DNA of 64,000 nucleotides, taken from NCBI RefSeq assembly GCF_900114095.1, contig NZ_FORV01000001.1, forward strand, positions 1 through 64,000, written 5' to 3'. Position 1 is the first letter of the stretch. Every line of letters begins with the position of its first letter. The notes beneath the pieces are model-generated. The model ran no database searches. It saw only the letters and a program-made list of their open reading frames with translations, and was not told where the DNA came from. Positions 35,854 through 44,444 of the stretch are shown here, piece after piece. Made by a program: the position numbers and the translations under genes. The DNA comes from Sphingomonas sp. NFR04 (GTDB lineage: Bacteria; Pseudomonadota; Alphaproteobacteria; Sphingomonadales; Sphingomonadaceae).

Positions 35854-35983
35854 AGGGATAACTCCTTCCGGTTGATCCTCTGGGAAGCGGGAATTCGGAA
35901 CGCGTCCGAACACCGGGTTATGATGCTTCCCATGCGGGGTTGAGGCGGGCCGCTTAGTCGATTGCGCGGCCGGGCACAAGCTG

Positions 35984-35998
35984 GAACATTATCGGAAC
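35984..35998 (+). promoter_or_regulatory. LexA-type SOS box 1
   Basis: GAAC-ATTATCG-GAAC is a direct repeat with seven-base spacing. That is the established LexA target of alphaproteobacteria (GAAC-N7-GAAC, or GTTC-N7-GTTC on the other strand). It lies immediately upstream of a TTGACG -35 element. Confidence 0.75.
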
Positions 35999-36003
35999 AT
36001 CGC

Positions 36004-36034
36004 TTGACGGCGGAACAGGAATGGAACATATAGC
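36004..36034 (+). promoter_or_regulatory. promoter overlapping the SOS boxes
   Basis: TTGACG (36004-36009) is a five-of-six -35 match. CATATA begins 17 bases later and TATAGC 19 bases later, so a housekeeping-type -10 lies at 36027-36034. SOS box 2 fills the spacer, so bound LexA would block polymerase. Transcription would start around 36040. Confidence 0.6.
36013..36027 (+). promoter_or_regulatory. LexA-type SOS box 2
   Basis: GAAC-AGGAATG-GAAC, the second box with exact seven-base spacing, begins 29 bases after the first and lies between the -35 and -10 elements. Two more single GAAC half-sites follow at 36040 and 36054. Confidence 0.75.
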
Positions 36035-36128
36035 GATCAGAACGCGATTGATGGAACAGGCAGGAGTCTCGGCGGTTCGAGGTTCTTGGGTTCCGCTGGG
36101 ATCGGCGTTGAAGATCAGGAGCCGGGTA

Positions 36129-36350
36129 ATGACTGGATTCGCTGTCTTTTTTCTGTTCGGGTCGGCTTTCACGGCCGCCGTCTGGACGCTCTACACAAGC
36201 ATTCGTCCGCAACTGCACCGCTTCGTCGAATTGTTCGGCATGGTGCGGCCGGTAGCGCTTCCCGCCCCGTCGCCGCGCCTGTCGCGCGTCAGGGTGCGAT
36301 CGGTCCCGGCACGGATGCCGCGTCCCCAGCCGCAGCGCGCAGCCGCCTGA
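36129..36350 (+). CDS. SOS-controlled small single-pass membrane protein (candidate division inhibitor)
   Basis: The 73-residue product has one membrane helix at residues 3-22 (GFAVFFLFGSAFTAAVWTLY) and a tail rich in Arg and Pro. The positive tail predicts N-out, C-in topology. No family is recognised. AGGAG lies seven bases before the ATG at 36129; earlier in-frame ATGs (36021, 36051) lie before or near the predicted transcription start. Two LexA boxes cover its promoter. Caulobacter SidA, a short bitopic membrane peptide induced by DNA damage that blocks division, is a precedent for such genes, but no sequence homology is claimed. Its last 62 bases overlap the end of pssA on the other strand. 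Confidence 0.65.
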   Translation: MTGFAVFFLFGSAFTAAVWTLYTSIRPQLHRFVELFGMVRPVALPAPSPRLSRVRVRSVPARMPRPQPQRAAA

Positions 36351-37113
36351 TGCGGCGGTAGGAGCGGATGCTGAACGGGATGCTCGCGAGATAGGCGATG
36401 GCGACGATCGCCAGCGTCGTCCAGGGTGCCGAAACCAGTGCCGCGGCAAGGGCTACGAGCACTGCGATTGCTTCGAAGCGAACGTTCTGGCGCAGCCGGA
36501 TCTTCGGTCCGAAGGTCGCGACGCTGGAGACCATCAGGATCGCGATCAGCACCGTCCACACGGCGATGATGATCGGCGCACGCGTGACGGCCTCGCCGGT
36601 CCACAGCCAGAGGTAGACGGGAGTGAGCGCCAGCGCCGCACCGGCCGGTGCCGGCACACCGGTGAGGAAGCCCGCCGACTTGTGCGGCTGCTCCGCGAGA
36701 TCGATCTGCGCGTTGAAGCGGGCCAGCCGCAACGCGCAGAACAGCGCGTGGAGCAGCGCGACGAGCCACCCGAAGCGGCCGAGCGCCTGGAGCGACCAGA
36801 GGTACAGGATCAGCGCCGGGGCGACGCCGAACGAGATCGCATCGGACAGACTGTCGAGCTCGGCACCGAAGCGGCTTTCGGCGCGAACCAGCCGGGCGAT
36901 GCGCCCGTCGATGCCGTCGAGCACCGCGGCGGCGAGCACCATCAGCACCGCCGTTTCCCAATTGCCGAGGATGGCGAAACGGATGCCGGTAAGGCCGGAG
37001 CAAAGGGCAAGGGCGGTGACGGCGTTGGGAAGCACCGCGCGAAGCGGGATGCCGCGCGGAAGCGCCGGCCTGCGCCCCAACCCGCGCCCGATGCGCGGGC
37101 GACGGTCGGTCAT
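36289..37113 (-). CDS. pssA: CDP-diacylglycerol-serine O-phosphatidyltransferase
   Basis: PssA makes phosphatidylserine from CDP-diacylglycerol and serine in the inner membrane. The 274-residue protein carries the CDP-alcohol phosphotransferase signature from [10 protein letters not shown] to [10 protein letters not shown], and [13 protein letters not shown]. It has about seven membrane segments. The start overlaps the psd stop by four bases. It is the second gene of a phospholipid operon, after psd. Confidence 0.93.
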   Translation of the reverse strand: MTDRRPRIGRGLGRRPALPRGIPLRAVLPNAVTALALCSGLTGIRFAILGNWETAVLMVLAAAVLDGIDGRIARLVRAESRFGAELDSLSDAISFGVAPALILYLWSLQALGRFGWLVALLHALFCALRLARFNAQIDLAEQPHKSAGFLTGVPAPAGAALALTPVYLWLWTGEAVTRAPIIIAVWTVLIAILMVSSVATFGPKIRLRQNVRFEAIAVLVALAAALVSAPWTTLAIVAIAYLASIPFSIRSYRRIRRLRAAAGDAASVPGPIAP

Positions 37114-37838
37114 TGTGCCACCCCGGCGGCGTTCGGAATTCCGCGGCGCGCGATGATCGTCTCGCCGGCGATGGTGCGCTGGCCGAGGATGACCTGGGCG
37201 CCATATTCCTCGGGCAGGAAGATATCGACGCGGCTGCCGAAGCGGATCAGCCCGATGCGTTGTCCGGCCACCACCATGTCGCCCGGCTTGACGAAAGCGA
37301 CGATGCGCCGCGCGACCAGCCCGGCGATCTGGGTGAAGCCGATGCGCAGCCCGTCACGATCCTCGACCACCAGGTGCTGGCGCTCATTCTCGTCGCTCGC
37401 CTTGTCGAGGTCCGCGTTCATGAACTTGCCCGAGATGTAGATGACGTGGCGGATCGTGCCGGTGATCGGCGTCCGGTTCACATGCACGTCGAACACGCTC
37501 ATGAAGATCGACACGCGTACCATCGGCGCGGTGCCGAGCGCGTGGGGGCCGGCGAGTTCCGGCGGCAAGGGCATGCGCTGGATCATCGTGACCAGGCCGT
37601 CGGCGGGGGAAACGAGTACCCCCTCCTCCACCGGCGTCACGCGGACGGGGTCGCGGAAGAAGGCGGCGATGCCGAGCGTTAGGAACAGCAGCGGCCAGGT
37701 GAGGACGTCCCACACCCAGAGGCTCAGCAGCGCGACCGCAGCGGCGATCAGCACATATTTGCGGCCTTCGGGGTGGATATCGGGAAAACGCCACTTCACC
37801 GTCGAGGTACCGACCGGAGGCTTGTCGAGCGATGTCAT
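37110..37838 (-). CDS. psd: phosphatidylserine decarboxylase proenzyme
   Basis: Psd converts phosphatidylserine to phosphatidylethanolamine. The 242-residue proenzyme has [11 protein letters not shown], the conserved [16 protein letters not shown] and [12 protein letters not shown], where self-cleavage before the Ser creates the pyruvoyl group. It is of the short type, with an N-terminal membrane segment. It precedes pssA in an overlapping pair and faces away from the PmtA-like methyltransferase gene. Confidence 0.95.
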   Translation of the reverse strand: MTSLDKPPVGTSTVKWRFPDIHPEGRKYVLIAAAVALLSLWVWDVLTWPLLFLTLGIAAFFRDPVRVTPVEEGVLVSPADGLVTMIQRMPLPPELAGPHALGTAPMVRVSIFMSVFDVHVNRTPITGTIRHVIYISGKFMNADLDKASDENERQHLVVEDRDGLRIGFTQIAGLVARRIVAFVKPGDMVVAGQRIGLIRFGSRVDIFLPEEYGAQVILGQRTIAGETIIARRGIPNAAGVAQ

Positions 37839-38046
37839 GGCCGCAGGTGTACCCGTGCGGCCACGGTTTTCCTAGACACTCCTGCACGCCAGGCCCTGCG
37901 CCAGCAAAATCCGGGGCAACAAAGCGCGTCTGCGGCGTTGTTGCCCTGGCCAGGATCGGGATCCTTTTCGACGACGGTCGCTTGCATATCCGCCGGAATT
38001 TGCGCAACCGATGTCCCCGAAGCGTCATATTTTCGTAAGGAAGCCC

Positions 38047-38670
38047 ATGCCCCCTTCGACCGCCACCGCAAAACGCCGGAGCGCCCGTCGCACCCGCCCG
38101 GCCGGTGTGCCCTCGCCGACGATGTTCTTCCTGCAGCAGTTCCTCAAGCGCCCGGTAATGGTTGGCGCGGTCGCGCAATCTTCGGGGCGACTGATTCGCC
38201 GCATGCTGAGCAAGGTCGATTGGGCGAACACCAAGCTGTTCGTCGAATATGGCCCGGGCGTCGGCACTTTCAGCCGACCGATTCTCGAGCGCCTCGCGCC
38301 CGACGGCAAGCTGATCGTGATCGATACCAACCCCGATTTCATCCGCTATCTTCGCCAGTCGATCGACGATCCGCGCTTCGTCGCGGTGCTCGGTTCGGCA
38401 TCGGATGTGCAGAAGATCGTGCGCGACAACGGCTTCGAGCAGGCCGACTATATCGCTTCGGGCCTGCCCTTCTCGACGCTGCCCGAGGGTGTCGGCGACG
38501 CGATCGCCAAGGCGACCCGCGACATCCTGCGACCGGGCGGCGCGTTCCTGGTCTACCAGTACAACCCCAATGTCCGGAACTTCCTGACGCCGCACTGGAA
38601 CCATATCGAGCACGAGATGGAGTGGTGGAACATCCCGCCGGCCCAGCTCTGGTGGGCCTGGAAGGACTGA
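38047..38670 (+). CDS. phospholipid N-methyltransferase-like protein (PmtA type)
   Basis: The 207-residue protein has a class I methyltransferase fold, with the SAM loop FVEYGPGVGTFSRPILE and acidic IVIDTNPDFI. The opening FFLQQFLKRPVMVGAVAQSS and the GLPFSTLP motif match the PmtA/rRNA-dimethylase-like phospholipid methyltransferases. Those make phosphatidylcholine from phosphatidylethanolamine. The divergent psd-pssA pair, which supplies the substrate, supports this. AAGGAAG precedes the ATG. A small-molecule methyltransferase of the same subfamily cannot be ruled out. Confidence 0.75.
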   Translation: MPPSTATAKRRSARRTRPAGVPSPTMFFLQQFLKRPVMVGAVAQSSGRLIRRMLSKVDWANTKLFVEYGPGVGTFSRPILERLAPDGKLIVIDTNPDFIRYLRQSIDDPRFVAVLGSASDVQKIVRDNGFEQADYIASGLPFSTLPEGVGDAIAKATRDILRPGGAFLVYQYNPNVRNFLTPHWNHIEHEMEWWNIPPAQLWWAWKD

Positions 38671-38690
38671 ACCTTCGCACCAAACATGAA

Positions 38691-38725
38691 AAAAGGCGGC
38701 CATAGGGTTCCACGGCCGCCTTTTT
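38691..38725. terminator. bidirectional rho-independent terminator
   Basis: AAAAGGCGGCC and GGCCGCCTTTTT form a seven-base GC stem flanked by an A tract and a T tract. It lies between the convergent methyltransferase and manD genes and would stop transcription from both sides. Confidence 0.85.
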
Positions 38726-38770
38726 CTTGATCGAAGCAGCGGGGCGGCGGCACGGCCGCCCCGGCTCGGC

Positions 38771-39979
38771 TCACCAGTTCCACATCGTCCCGTCTTCGAG
38801 GCGGGCGACCGGCAGATAGGCCGGCTTGTACGGATACTTGGCCGCCAATTCCTCGTCGATGTCGACGCCGTGGCCGGGGGCCTCGCCGCAGAACAGATAG
38901 CCCTTGTCGAAGCTGTAATCGTGCGGGAACACTGCGTCGGTCTCTTCGGAGTGGCGCATATATTCCTGGATGCCGAAGTTCGGGACCCAGGTGTCGAAGT
39001 GGAGCGCGCAGCCCATCGTCACCGGCGACAGGTCGGTCGCGCCGTGGCAGCCGGTGCGGACCTGGTAGAGGCTGGCTAGGTCGGCCAGGCGGCGCAGATG
39101 CGTCAGACCGCCGGCGCCGACCACGGTGGCGCGCAGATAGTCGATCAGCTGGTTCTGGATCAGGTCCTTGGCGTCCCAGATCGTGTTGAAGATCTCGCCC
39201 ACCGCCAGCGGGGTGACGGTGTGCTGGCGGATCAGCTTGAACGCTTCCTGGTTCTCGGCCGGAGTCACGTCCTCGAGCCAGAACAGCTGGTAGGGCTCGA
39301 GCATCTTGCCGAGATTGGCGGCTTCCTGCGGGGTGTAGCGGTGGTGGCCGTCATGCAGCAGGTGATGGTCGAAGCCATAGGTCGCGCGCAGCTTCTCGAA
39401 CAGCTTGGGCACATAGTTGAGCGCCTTGCGCGTATCCCAGCCGGTGACCGAGGGAAGCGCCGCATCGGCGGGCTCGTAATACATGGTGCCGCGGCCGACG
39501 CCGTACGCATCCTTGATGCCCGGCACGCCAGTCTGGGCGCGGATCGCCTTGTAGCCCAGGTCGATATATTTGCCGACGGCGTCGACGGTCTGCTCGATAT
39601 CGGCGCCGTTGGCGTGGCCATAGACCATCACGCCGTCGCGGCTGCGGCCGCCGAGCAGCTGGTAGACCGGCATCCCGGCCATCTTGCCCTTGATGTCCCA
39701 CAGCGCCATGTCGACCGCGGCGATCGCGCGCATCGTCACCGGGCCACGGCGCCAATAGGCACCGCGATAGAGATACTGCCAGATATCCTCGATCCGGCGC
39801 GGGTCCATCCCGATCAGGCACGGGATGACATGGTCTTCCAGATAGGAGACCACGGCCAGTTCGCGGCCGTTGAGCGTGCCGTCGCCGATGCCGTAGACGC
39901 CCTGATCGGTGTGGATCTTCAGCGTCACGAAATTGCGGCCGGGGCAGGTCACGATAACCTTGGCCGAAACGATCTTCAT
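38771..39979 (-). CDS. manD: D-mannonate dehydratase (enolase superfamily, ManD type)
   Basis: This 402-residue enolase-superfamily enzyme dehydrates D-mannonate to 2-keto-3-deoxygluconate. It has the family metal ligands in [12 protein letters not shown] (Asp), FWLEDVTP (Glu) and LAVGEIFN (Glu), and the [11 protein letters not shown] region with the ManD arginine. It ends in [10 protein letters not shown]. Length and motifs fit the ManD subgroup that includes Novosphingobium aromaticivorans ManD. Some members have low activity on mannonate or act on gluconate. It stands alone, without uxu genes nearby. Confidence 0.88.
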   Translation of the reverse strand: MKIVSAKVIVTCPGRNFVTLKIHTDQGVYGIGDGTLNGRELAVVSYLEDHVIPCLIGMDPRRIEDIWQYLYRGAYWRRGPVTMRAIAAVDMALWDIKGKMAGMPVYQLLGGRSRDGVMVYGHANGADIEQTVDAVGKYIDLGYKAIRAQTGVPGIKDAYGVGRGTMYYEPADAALPSVTGWDTRKALNYVPKLFEKLRATYGFDHHLLHDGHHRYTPQEAANLGKMLEPYQLFWLEDVTPAENQEAFKLIRQHTVTPLAVGEIFNTIWDAKDLIQNQLIDYLRATVVGAGGLTHLRRLADLASLYQVRTGCHGATDLSPVTMGCALHFDTWVPNFGIQEYMRHSEETDAVFPHDYSFDKGYLFCGEAPGHGVDIDEELAAKYPYKPAYLPVARLEDGTMWNW

Positions 39980-40119
39980 CGAGCTACCTCTATAGGCTGT
40001 TTGTTGCCGCTGGCCTGACCAATCCGCGCGCCTATGTCAAGAGATTGGCCAGACCTCCGGTGCATACCCTAGGCCGCCCAGATTGAAATTTTCGTCAACG
40101 CCAAGAGGTATGTCCCGGC

Positions 40120-40917
40120 TCAAAATGCCGGCTTGCCAAACACCTGCCGCGTCACCGGGTGGCTGCTGCTGAGGCCGCCATCCACCGCAATCGCCTGGCC
40201 GTTGACATAGCTGGCCGCATCGGAGGCGAGGAACAGCGCCACCTGGGCAATCTCTTCGGGCCGCCCGGCGCGGCGCAGCGGATTGAGCTGTCCGAGCCTC
40301 TCCTCCTTGCCCTGCTCGCGGGCATAGTCGAACGCCCGCTGGGTCATGCCGGTCTCGATCAGCCCCGGGCAGATCGCATTGACCCGCACGCCGGAGGTGG
40401 CGAGCTGCTGCGCCGCGGTCTGCACCAGGTTGATCACCCCGGCCTTGGACGCCGAATAGGGCGTGCCGCCTGCGCCTGAGCGAAGCCCGGCAACGCTTGC
40501 CGTGCACAGGATCGCCCCGCCGCCTCTCTCCACAATGCGCGGCGCCGCGTGCTTGATGGCAAGCGCAGGGCCGATGAGATTGACCCGTAGCACTTCCGCC
40601 CAAAGTGCTACGTCGGCGTCAAAAATACCCGCAGTGCCGCCGGAGATACCGGCATTGGCGTAGAAGATGTCGATCCCGCTGAACTGCTCACATGCAGTCT
40701 CAACAAGGCGCTGCACATCGCATTCTTCGCCTGCATCCATCTCGATCGCCAACGCGCCGCCGAGACCTGCAATAGTCTCGTGAACGCCAGCGTCGCGATC
40801 CGCCGCCACCACCTTCGCCCCCTGTGCGGCAAACGCCCGCACCGTCGCCCGACCGATGCCTGACGCAGCACCCGTCACCACCGCCACCTTGCCGGTGAAA
40901 TCGAACCCGCTGCTCAT
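40120..40917 (-). CDS. short-chain dehydrogenase in a 4-hydroxyacyl-CoA-type operon
   Basis: The 265-residue SDR has [24 protein letters not shown], the catalytic Ser in [19 protein letters not shown] and [14 protein letters not shown]. It is the last gene of a four-gene operon with an ACAD11-type kinase, an alcohol dehydrogenase and an ACAD11-type acyl-CoA dehydrogenase; its ATG overlaps the kinase stop. By context it probably oxidises a hydroxyacyl-CoA released by the pathway. The exact substrate is inferred. Confidence 0.85.
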   Translation of the reverse strand: MSSGFDFTGKVAVVTGAASGIGRATVRAFAAQGAKVVAADRDAGVHETIAGLGGALAIEMDAGEECDVQRLVETACEQFSGIDIFYANAGISGGTAGIFDADVALWAEVLRVNLIGPALAIKHAAPRIVERGGGAILCTASVAGLRSGAGGTPYSASKAGVINLVQTAAQQLATSGVRVNAICPGLIETGMTQRAFDYAREQGKEERLGQLNPLRRAGRPEEIAQVALFLASDAASYVNGQAIAVDGGLSSSHPVTRQVFGKPAF

Positions 40918-41930
40918 GCCCCTGCCCTTTGCGCGAAATGCCAGGCCGCCGACGCCAATCCGGGCAAGCGCTCGACCGTCTTCGCCGCCTGCGCGCTCGA
41001 CGCATTGCCGTCGAGCATCCGCTTCTTGATGCCCTGGACGATGCCCGTCAGGCGGAACAGGTTGTAGGCGAAATACCAGTCGAGATCGGGCACGCCGTCC
41101 TGCCCGGTCGCGGCGCAGTAGCGCGCGACCATGTCCTCGATCGTCGGGATGCCCGTTTCCGGCCCCGCCAGCCCCTTCACGCCCGATCGGCCTTCCGGCT
41201 CGGTCACCCAGTTCATCAGGAAATAGGAGAAATCGGCGAGCGGATCGCCGAGCGTAGACAATTCCCAGTCGAGCACCGCCAGCACCTGCGGGCGATCGGC
41301 GGCGAAGATCATGTTGTCGATGCGATAATCGCCATGGACGATGCTCGTCCGGGTCTGCGGCGGAACGGTGCGCGGCAGGAACTCGATCAGCGCCTCCACC
41401 TCGGGCAGGTCGTCGGTCTGGCTGGCGCGATACTGCCGCGTCCAGCGCTCGACCTGGCGGGCGAAATAATTGCCCGGCTTGCCATAGTCGCCGAGGCCGA
41501 CGGTCTGCGGGTCGATCCGGTGGAGTGCCGCGAGCGTATCGACAATCGCCTCGTAGATGGCGGTGCGCTCGGCCGGCGCCATGTCCGGCAGCGAGCCGTC
41601 CCAGAAGGTGCGACCCTCGACCATCTCCATCAGGTAGAAGGGTGCACCGATCACCTGCCGGTCCTCGCACAGCGCATAAGGCCGCGCGACCGGAAAGCCT
41701 GTAGGATGCAGCGCGGCGATCAGCCGATATTCGCGCTCGACGGCATGGGCAGAAGGCAGGATCGTGCCGAATGGCTTGCGTCTGAGCACATAGGCTCCGC
41801 TAGCGCTTTCAACACGATAGGTCGGGTTGCTCTGTCCGCCCGGGAACTTCGTGATGGTGACTGGTCCGGCAAATCCGGGGATCTGCGCGGTCGCCCAGGT
41901 AGCGAGGCGGGTTTCGTCGAGGTCGCTCAT
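40914..41930 (-). CDS. APH-fold acyl-CoA kinase (ACAD10/11 N-terminal domain type)
   Basis: This 338-residue aminoglycoside-phosphotransferase-like kinase shows the phosphate loop [50 protein letters not shown], the catalytic [12 protein letters not shown] and [15 protein letters not shown]. This pattern is that of the kinase half of mammalian ACAD10/ACAD11 and of bacterial LvaA, which phosphorylates 4-hydroxyacyl-CoA. Antibiotic resistance is unlikely given the operon. It overlaps both neighbours by four bases. Confidence 0.82.
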   Translation of the reverse strand: MSDLDETRLATWATAQIPGFAGPVTITKFPGGQSNPTYRVESASGAYVLRRKPFGTILPSAHAVEREYRLIAALHPTGFPVARPYALCEDRQVIGAPFYLMEMVEGRTFWDGSLPDMAPAERTAIYEAIVDTLAALHRIDPQTVGLGDYGKPGNYFARQVERWTRQYRASQTDDLPEVEALIEFLPRTVPPQTRTSIVHGDYRIDNMIFAADRPQVLAVLDWELSTLGDPLADFSYFLMNWVTEPEGRSGVKGLAGPETGIPTIEDMVARYCAATGQDGVPDLDWYFAYNLFRLTGIVQGIKKRMLDGNASSAQAAKTVERLPGLASAAWHFAQRAGA

Positions 41931-43012
41931 GCGAAGGTGATCACGGAGCGGACGCTCGTGCCCTGTCGCAGCTTTTCCAGCGCTTCGTTGACCTGCGGCA
42001 GCTGGATGCGCTCGGCGACCAGCGTGTCGAGGTCGAGCTTGCCGTCGAGATAGAGCTGCACCAGCCGCGGCATGTCGATCGGGAAGCGCGTGCTGCCGAG
42101 CAGCGAGCCCTGGATCTTCTTGCCGGTCAGGAAGGTGTGGCCCGGCAGACTAACGCTCTGCCCCGGTGCGATCATGCCGAGGATCGTCGCGGTGCCGCCA
42201 CGCCGCAAAATCTGCCAGGCGAGTTCCGCCGTCGCGGGCCGGCCGACCGCTTCGATCGCATAGTGCACCCCACCGCCGGTCAGCGCGAGCACCTGCTTGG
42301 CGATGCCCTCCTCGGTGGGATCAAGCGTGTGCGTCGCGCCCATCTTCTCGGCAAGCGCCCGCTTCTCGGGCACCGGGTCGAGCGCGAGGATCTGCCCGGC
42401 GCCGGCGATCCTGGCGGCGTTGATCGCGGCGAGCCCGATCCCGCCCGCGCCGATCACCGCGACGCTCTCGCCCGGCCGCAGCCGGCTGTCGTTGAAGATC
42501 GAGCCCGCGCCGGTGATCACCGCGCAGCCGAGCAGTGCGGCCCGGTCCAGCGGCATGTCCTTGGCTATCGCGACACAGGCATTTTCGTGCACCAGCATCA
42601 TTTCGGCGAAGGCGGAGAGGTTGAGGAACGGCGCGAGCGGCCTGCCATCGGCCAGCTTCAGCCGCGGCTCGGCGTCGGCGGGCCGCCGTGTCGAGGGATC
42701 GACGCAGAGCGAGGGCCGGCCGGTCACGCAATATTCGCACGACCCGCAAAAGGCGGTGAGGAAGGTGATGACATGGTCGCCGGGCCGCAGATGGGCGACA
42801 TCCGAGCCGACCGCCTCCACCACCCCCGCCGCCTCATGCCCCGGCACGGTCGGCACCGGGTGCGGGAAGGCGCCGTCGACGAAGTGGAGATCGGAACGGC
42901 ACACGCCCACCGCAGCGGTGCGGATCAGTACCTCGCGTGGGCCGGGCTTCGAGACTTGCACCTCCTCAATCGCGAGCGGGGTCTTGGCCTCGAACAGGAC
43001 GGCTGCTTTCAT
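41927..43012 (-). CDS. zinc-dependent alcohol dehydrogenase (class III-like MDR)
   Basis: The 361-residue medium-chain dehydrogenase has the catalytic zinc ligands in GVCRSDLHF and PGHEAAGVVE. The structural zinc site is CGSCEYCVTGRPSLC, and the NAD Rossmann loop is VIGAGGIGLAAINAARIAG. It resembles the glutathione-independent formaldehyde or benzyl alcohol dehydrogenases. In this operon it may oxidise the alcohol precursor of the hydroxyacid. It follows the acyl-CoA dehydrogenase gene by nine bases. Confidence 0.9.
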   Translation of the reverse strand: MKAAVLFEAKTPLAIEEVQVSKPGPREVLIRTAAVGVCRSDLHFVDGAFPHPVPTVPGHEAAGVVEAVGSDVAHLRPGDHVITFLTAFCGSCEYCVTGRPSLCVDPSTRRPADAEPRLKLADGRPLAPFLNLSAFAEMMLVHENACVAIAKDMPLDRAALLGCAVITGAGSIFNDSRLRPGESVAVIGAGGIGLAAINAARIAGAGQILALDPVPEKRALAEKMGATHTLDPTEEGIAKQVLALTGGGVHYAIEAVGRPATAELAWQILRRGGTATILGMIAPGQSVSLPGHTFLTGKKIQGSLLGSTRFPIDMPRLVQLYLDGKLDLDTLVAERIQLPQVNEALEKLRQGTSVRSVITFA

Positions 43013-43021
43013 CGCCCCCTC

Positions 43022-44305
43022 CTACCGGCTCACGCCGAGATCGCGGGACGAGGCACGATCCGCCTTGAACTCGGCATATTTCCCGAACTCGGCGCGGGCG
43101 ATCGCGCGGGCATGGACCTCGTCCGGGCCGTCGGCGAGCCGCAGCGTGCGGACGCTGCCCCAATTATGCGCGAGGTCGAAATCGTCGCTCACCCCTGCCC
43201 CGCCATGCGCCTGGATGGCGTCGTCGAGGATCTGCAGCGCCATGGCGGGCGCTTGCACCTTGATCATCGCGATCTCGAGTTGGGCGGCCTTGTTGCCGGC
43301 CTTGTCCATCATGTCCGCCGCCTTGAGGCAGAGCAGCCGCGTCATTTCGATGTCGATCCGCGCGCGGGCGATGCGCTGCTCCCAGATCGAATGGTCGGAG
43401 ATACGCTTGCCGAAGGCGACGCGGCTGACGAGGCGCTTGGCCATCGCGCCGATCGCCTCCTCCGCCACCCCGATCGTGCGCATGCAATGGTGGATACGGC
43501 CGGGCCCGAGCCGGCCCTGCGCGATCTCGAACCCGCGGCCTTCGCCGAGCAGCAGATTGTCCGCTGGCACCCGCACGTCGCGGAGCACGATCGCGGCATG
43601 GCCGTGGGGCGCGTGATCATACCCGAAAACCGAAAGCATCCGCTCGATGGTAACGCCGGGGGTGTCGAGCGGCACCAGAATCATGCTCTGCTGGGCATGT
43701 TTCGCCGCGCCAAAATCGGTCTTGCCCATCAGGATGGCGATCTTGCAGCGCGGATCGCCCGCCCCCGAGGACCACCATTTGCGCCCGTTGATCACATAGT
43801 GATCGCCGTCGCGCTCGATCCGCGTCTCGATATTGGTGGCGTCGGACGAGGCGACCGCCGGCTCGGTCATCAGGAAGGCCGAGCGGATCTCGCCGCGCAT
43901 CAGCGGGGCCAGCCAGGCATCTTTCTGCGCCCGCGTGCCGTAGCGGTGGAGCACTTCCATGTTGCCGGTATCGGGCGCCGAGCAGTTGAACACCTCCGAC
44001 GCCCAGCCAACCCGACCCATCTCCTCGGCGCACAGCGCATATTCCAGATTGGTGAGCTGCTCGCCCTCGAAGACGAAGCTGTCGTCGACATGCGCGCGGC
44101 CGGACTGGGGTGGCATGAAAAAATTCCACAGCCCCGCCGCCTTGGCGCGGCCCTTCACCGCCTCCAGCACCGGATTGACCGACCAGCGCTCGCCCGCAGC
44201 AGCCGCGGCGCGATATTCGGCCTCGCGCGGGCGGATCTCGGCGTCCATGAAGGCCTTCACCCGGTCGCGGAAATGGGTTTCGCGCGCGTTCAGCGTGAAG
44301 TCCAT
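43022..44305 (-). CDS. acyl-CoA dehydrogenase of ACAD11 type
   Basis: The 427-residue flavoenzyme contains [40 protein letters not shown] and [15 protein letters not shown], stretches nearly diagnostic for the ACAD10/ACAD11 branch. It lacks the N-terminal kinase domain, which is encoded by the separate APH-fold gene two genes downstream. In the known pathway, kinase and dehydrogenase together convert a 4-hydroxyacyl-CoA via a 4-phosphoacyl-CoA. It is the first gene of the operon and faces the double-TetR regulator across 139 bases. Confidence 0.88.
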   Translation of the reverse strand: MDFTLNARETHFRDRVKAFMDAEIRPREAEYRAAAAAGERWSVNPVLEAVKGRAKAAGLWNFFMPPQSGRAHVDDSFVFEGEQLTNLEYALCAEEMGRVGWASEVFNCSAPDTGNMEVLHRYGTRAQKDAWLAPLMRGEIRSAFLMTEPAVASSDATNIETRIERDGDHYVINGRKWWSSGAGDPRCKIAILMGKTDFGAAKHAQQSMILVPLDTPGVTIERMLSVFGYDHAPHGHAAIVLRDVRVPADNLLLGEGRGFEIAQGRLGPGRIHHCMRTIGVAEEAIGAMAKRLVSRVAFGKRISDHSIWEQRIARARIDIEMTRLLCLKAADMMDKAGNKAAQLEIAMIKVQAPAMALQILDDAIQAHGGAGVSDDFDLAHNWGSVRTLRLADGPDEVHARAIARAEFGKYAEFKADRASSRDLGVSR

Positions 44306-44346
44306 GGCATCGCTCTCCTGTCGTTCTTTGGAGCGAGCCTAACCCG

Positions 44347-44362
44347 TACCCGATATTCGGTA
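44347..44362. promoter_or_regulatory. imperfect palindrome between acyl-CoA dehydrogenase and TetR genes
   Basis: TACCCGATATTCGGTA pairs TACC-CGA with TCGGTA with a one-base offset. It lies in the shared promoter gap, and related TACCGA half-sites follow at 44372 and 44391. It is a candidate operator for the divergent TetR protein. Confidence 0.4.
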
Positions 44363-44444
44363 AAGGGTGGCTACCGATGAAATTCCCGCATACCGACATC
44401 AAAAAACCATTTGGGCGCGCCACGGAAACGGCTAAGCTGAGGGG

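Noticed and set aside
36021..36128. Longer N-terminus for the SOS-controlled small protein
   Set aside because: The upstream ATG at 36021 lies before the predicted transcription start, inside SOS box 2, and only the ATG at 36129 has a ribosome binding site.
42137..44380. Long plus-strand open frame opposite the dehydrogenase genes
   Set aside because: It is a compositional shadow of two clear minus-strand genes.
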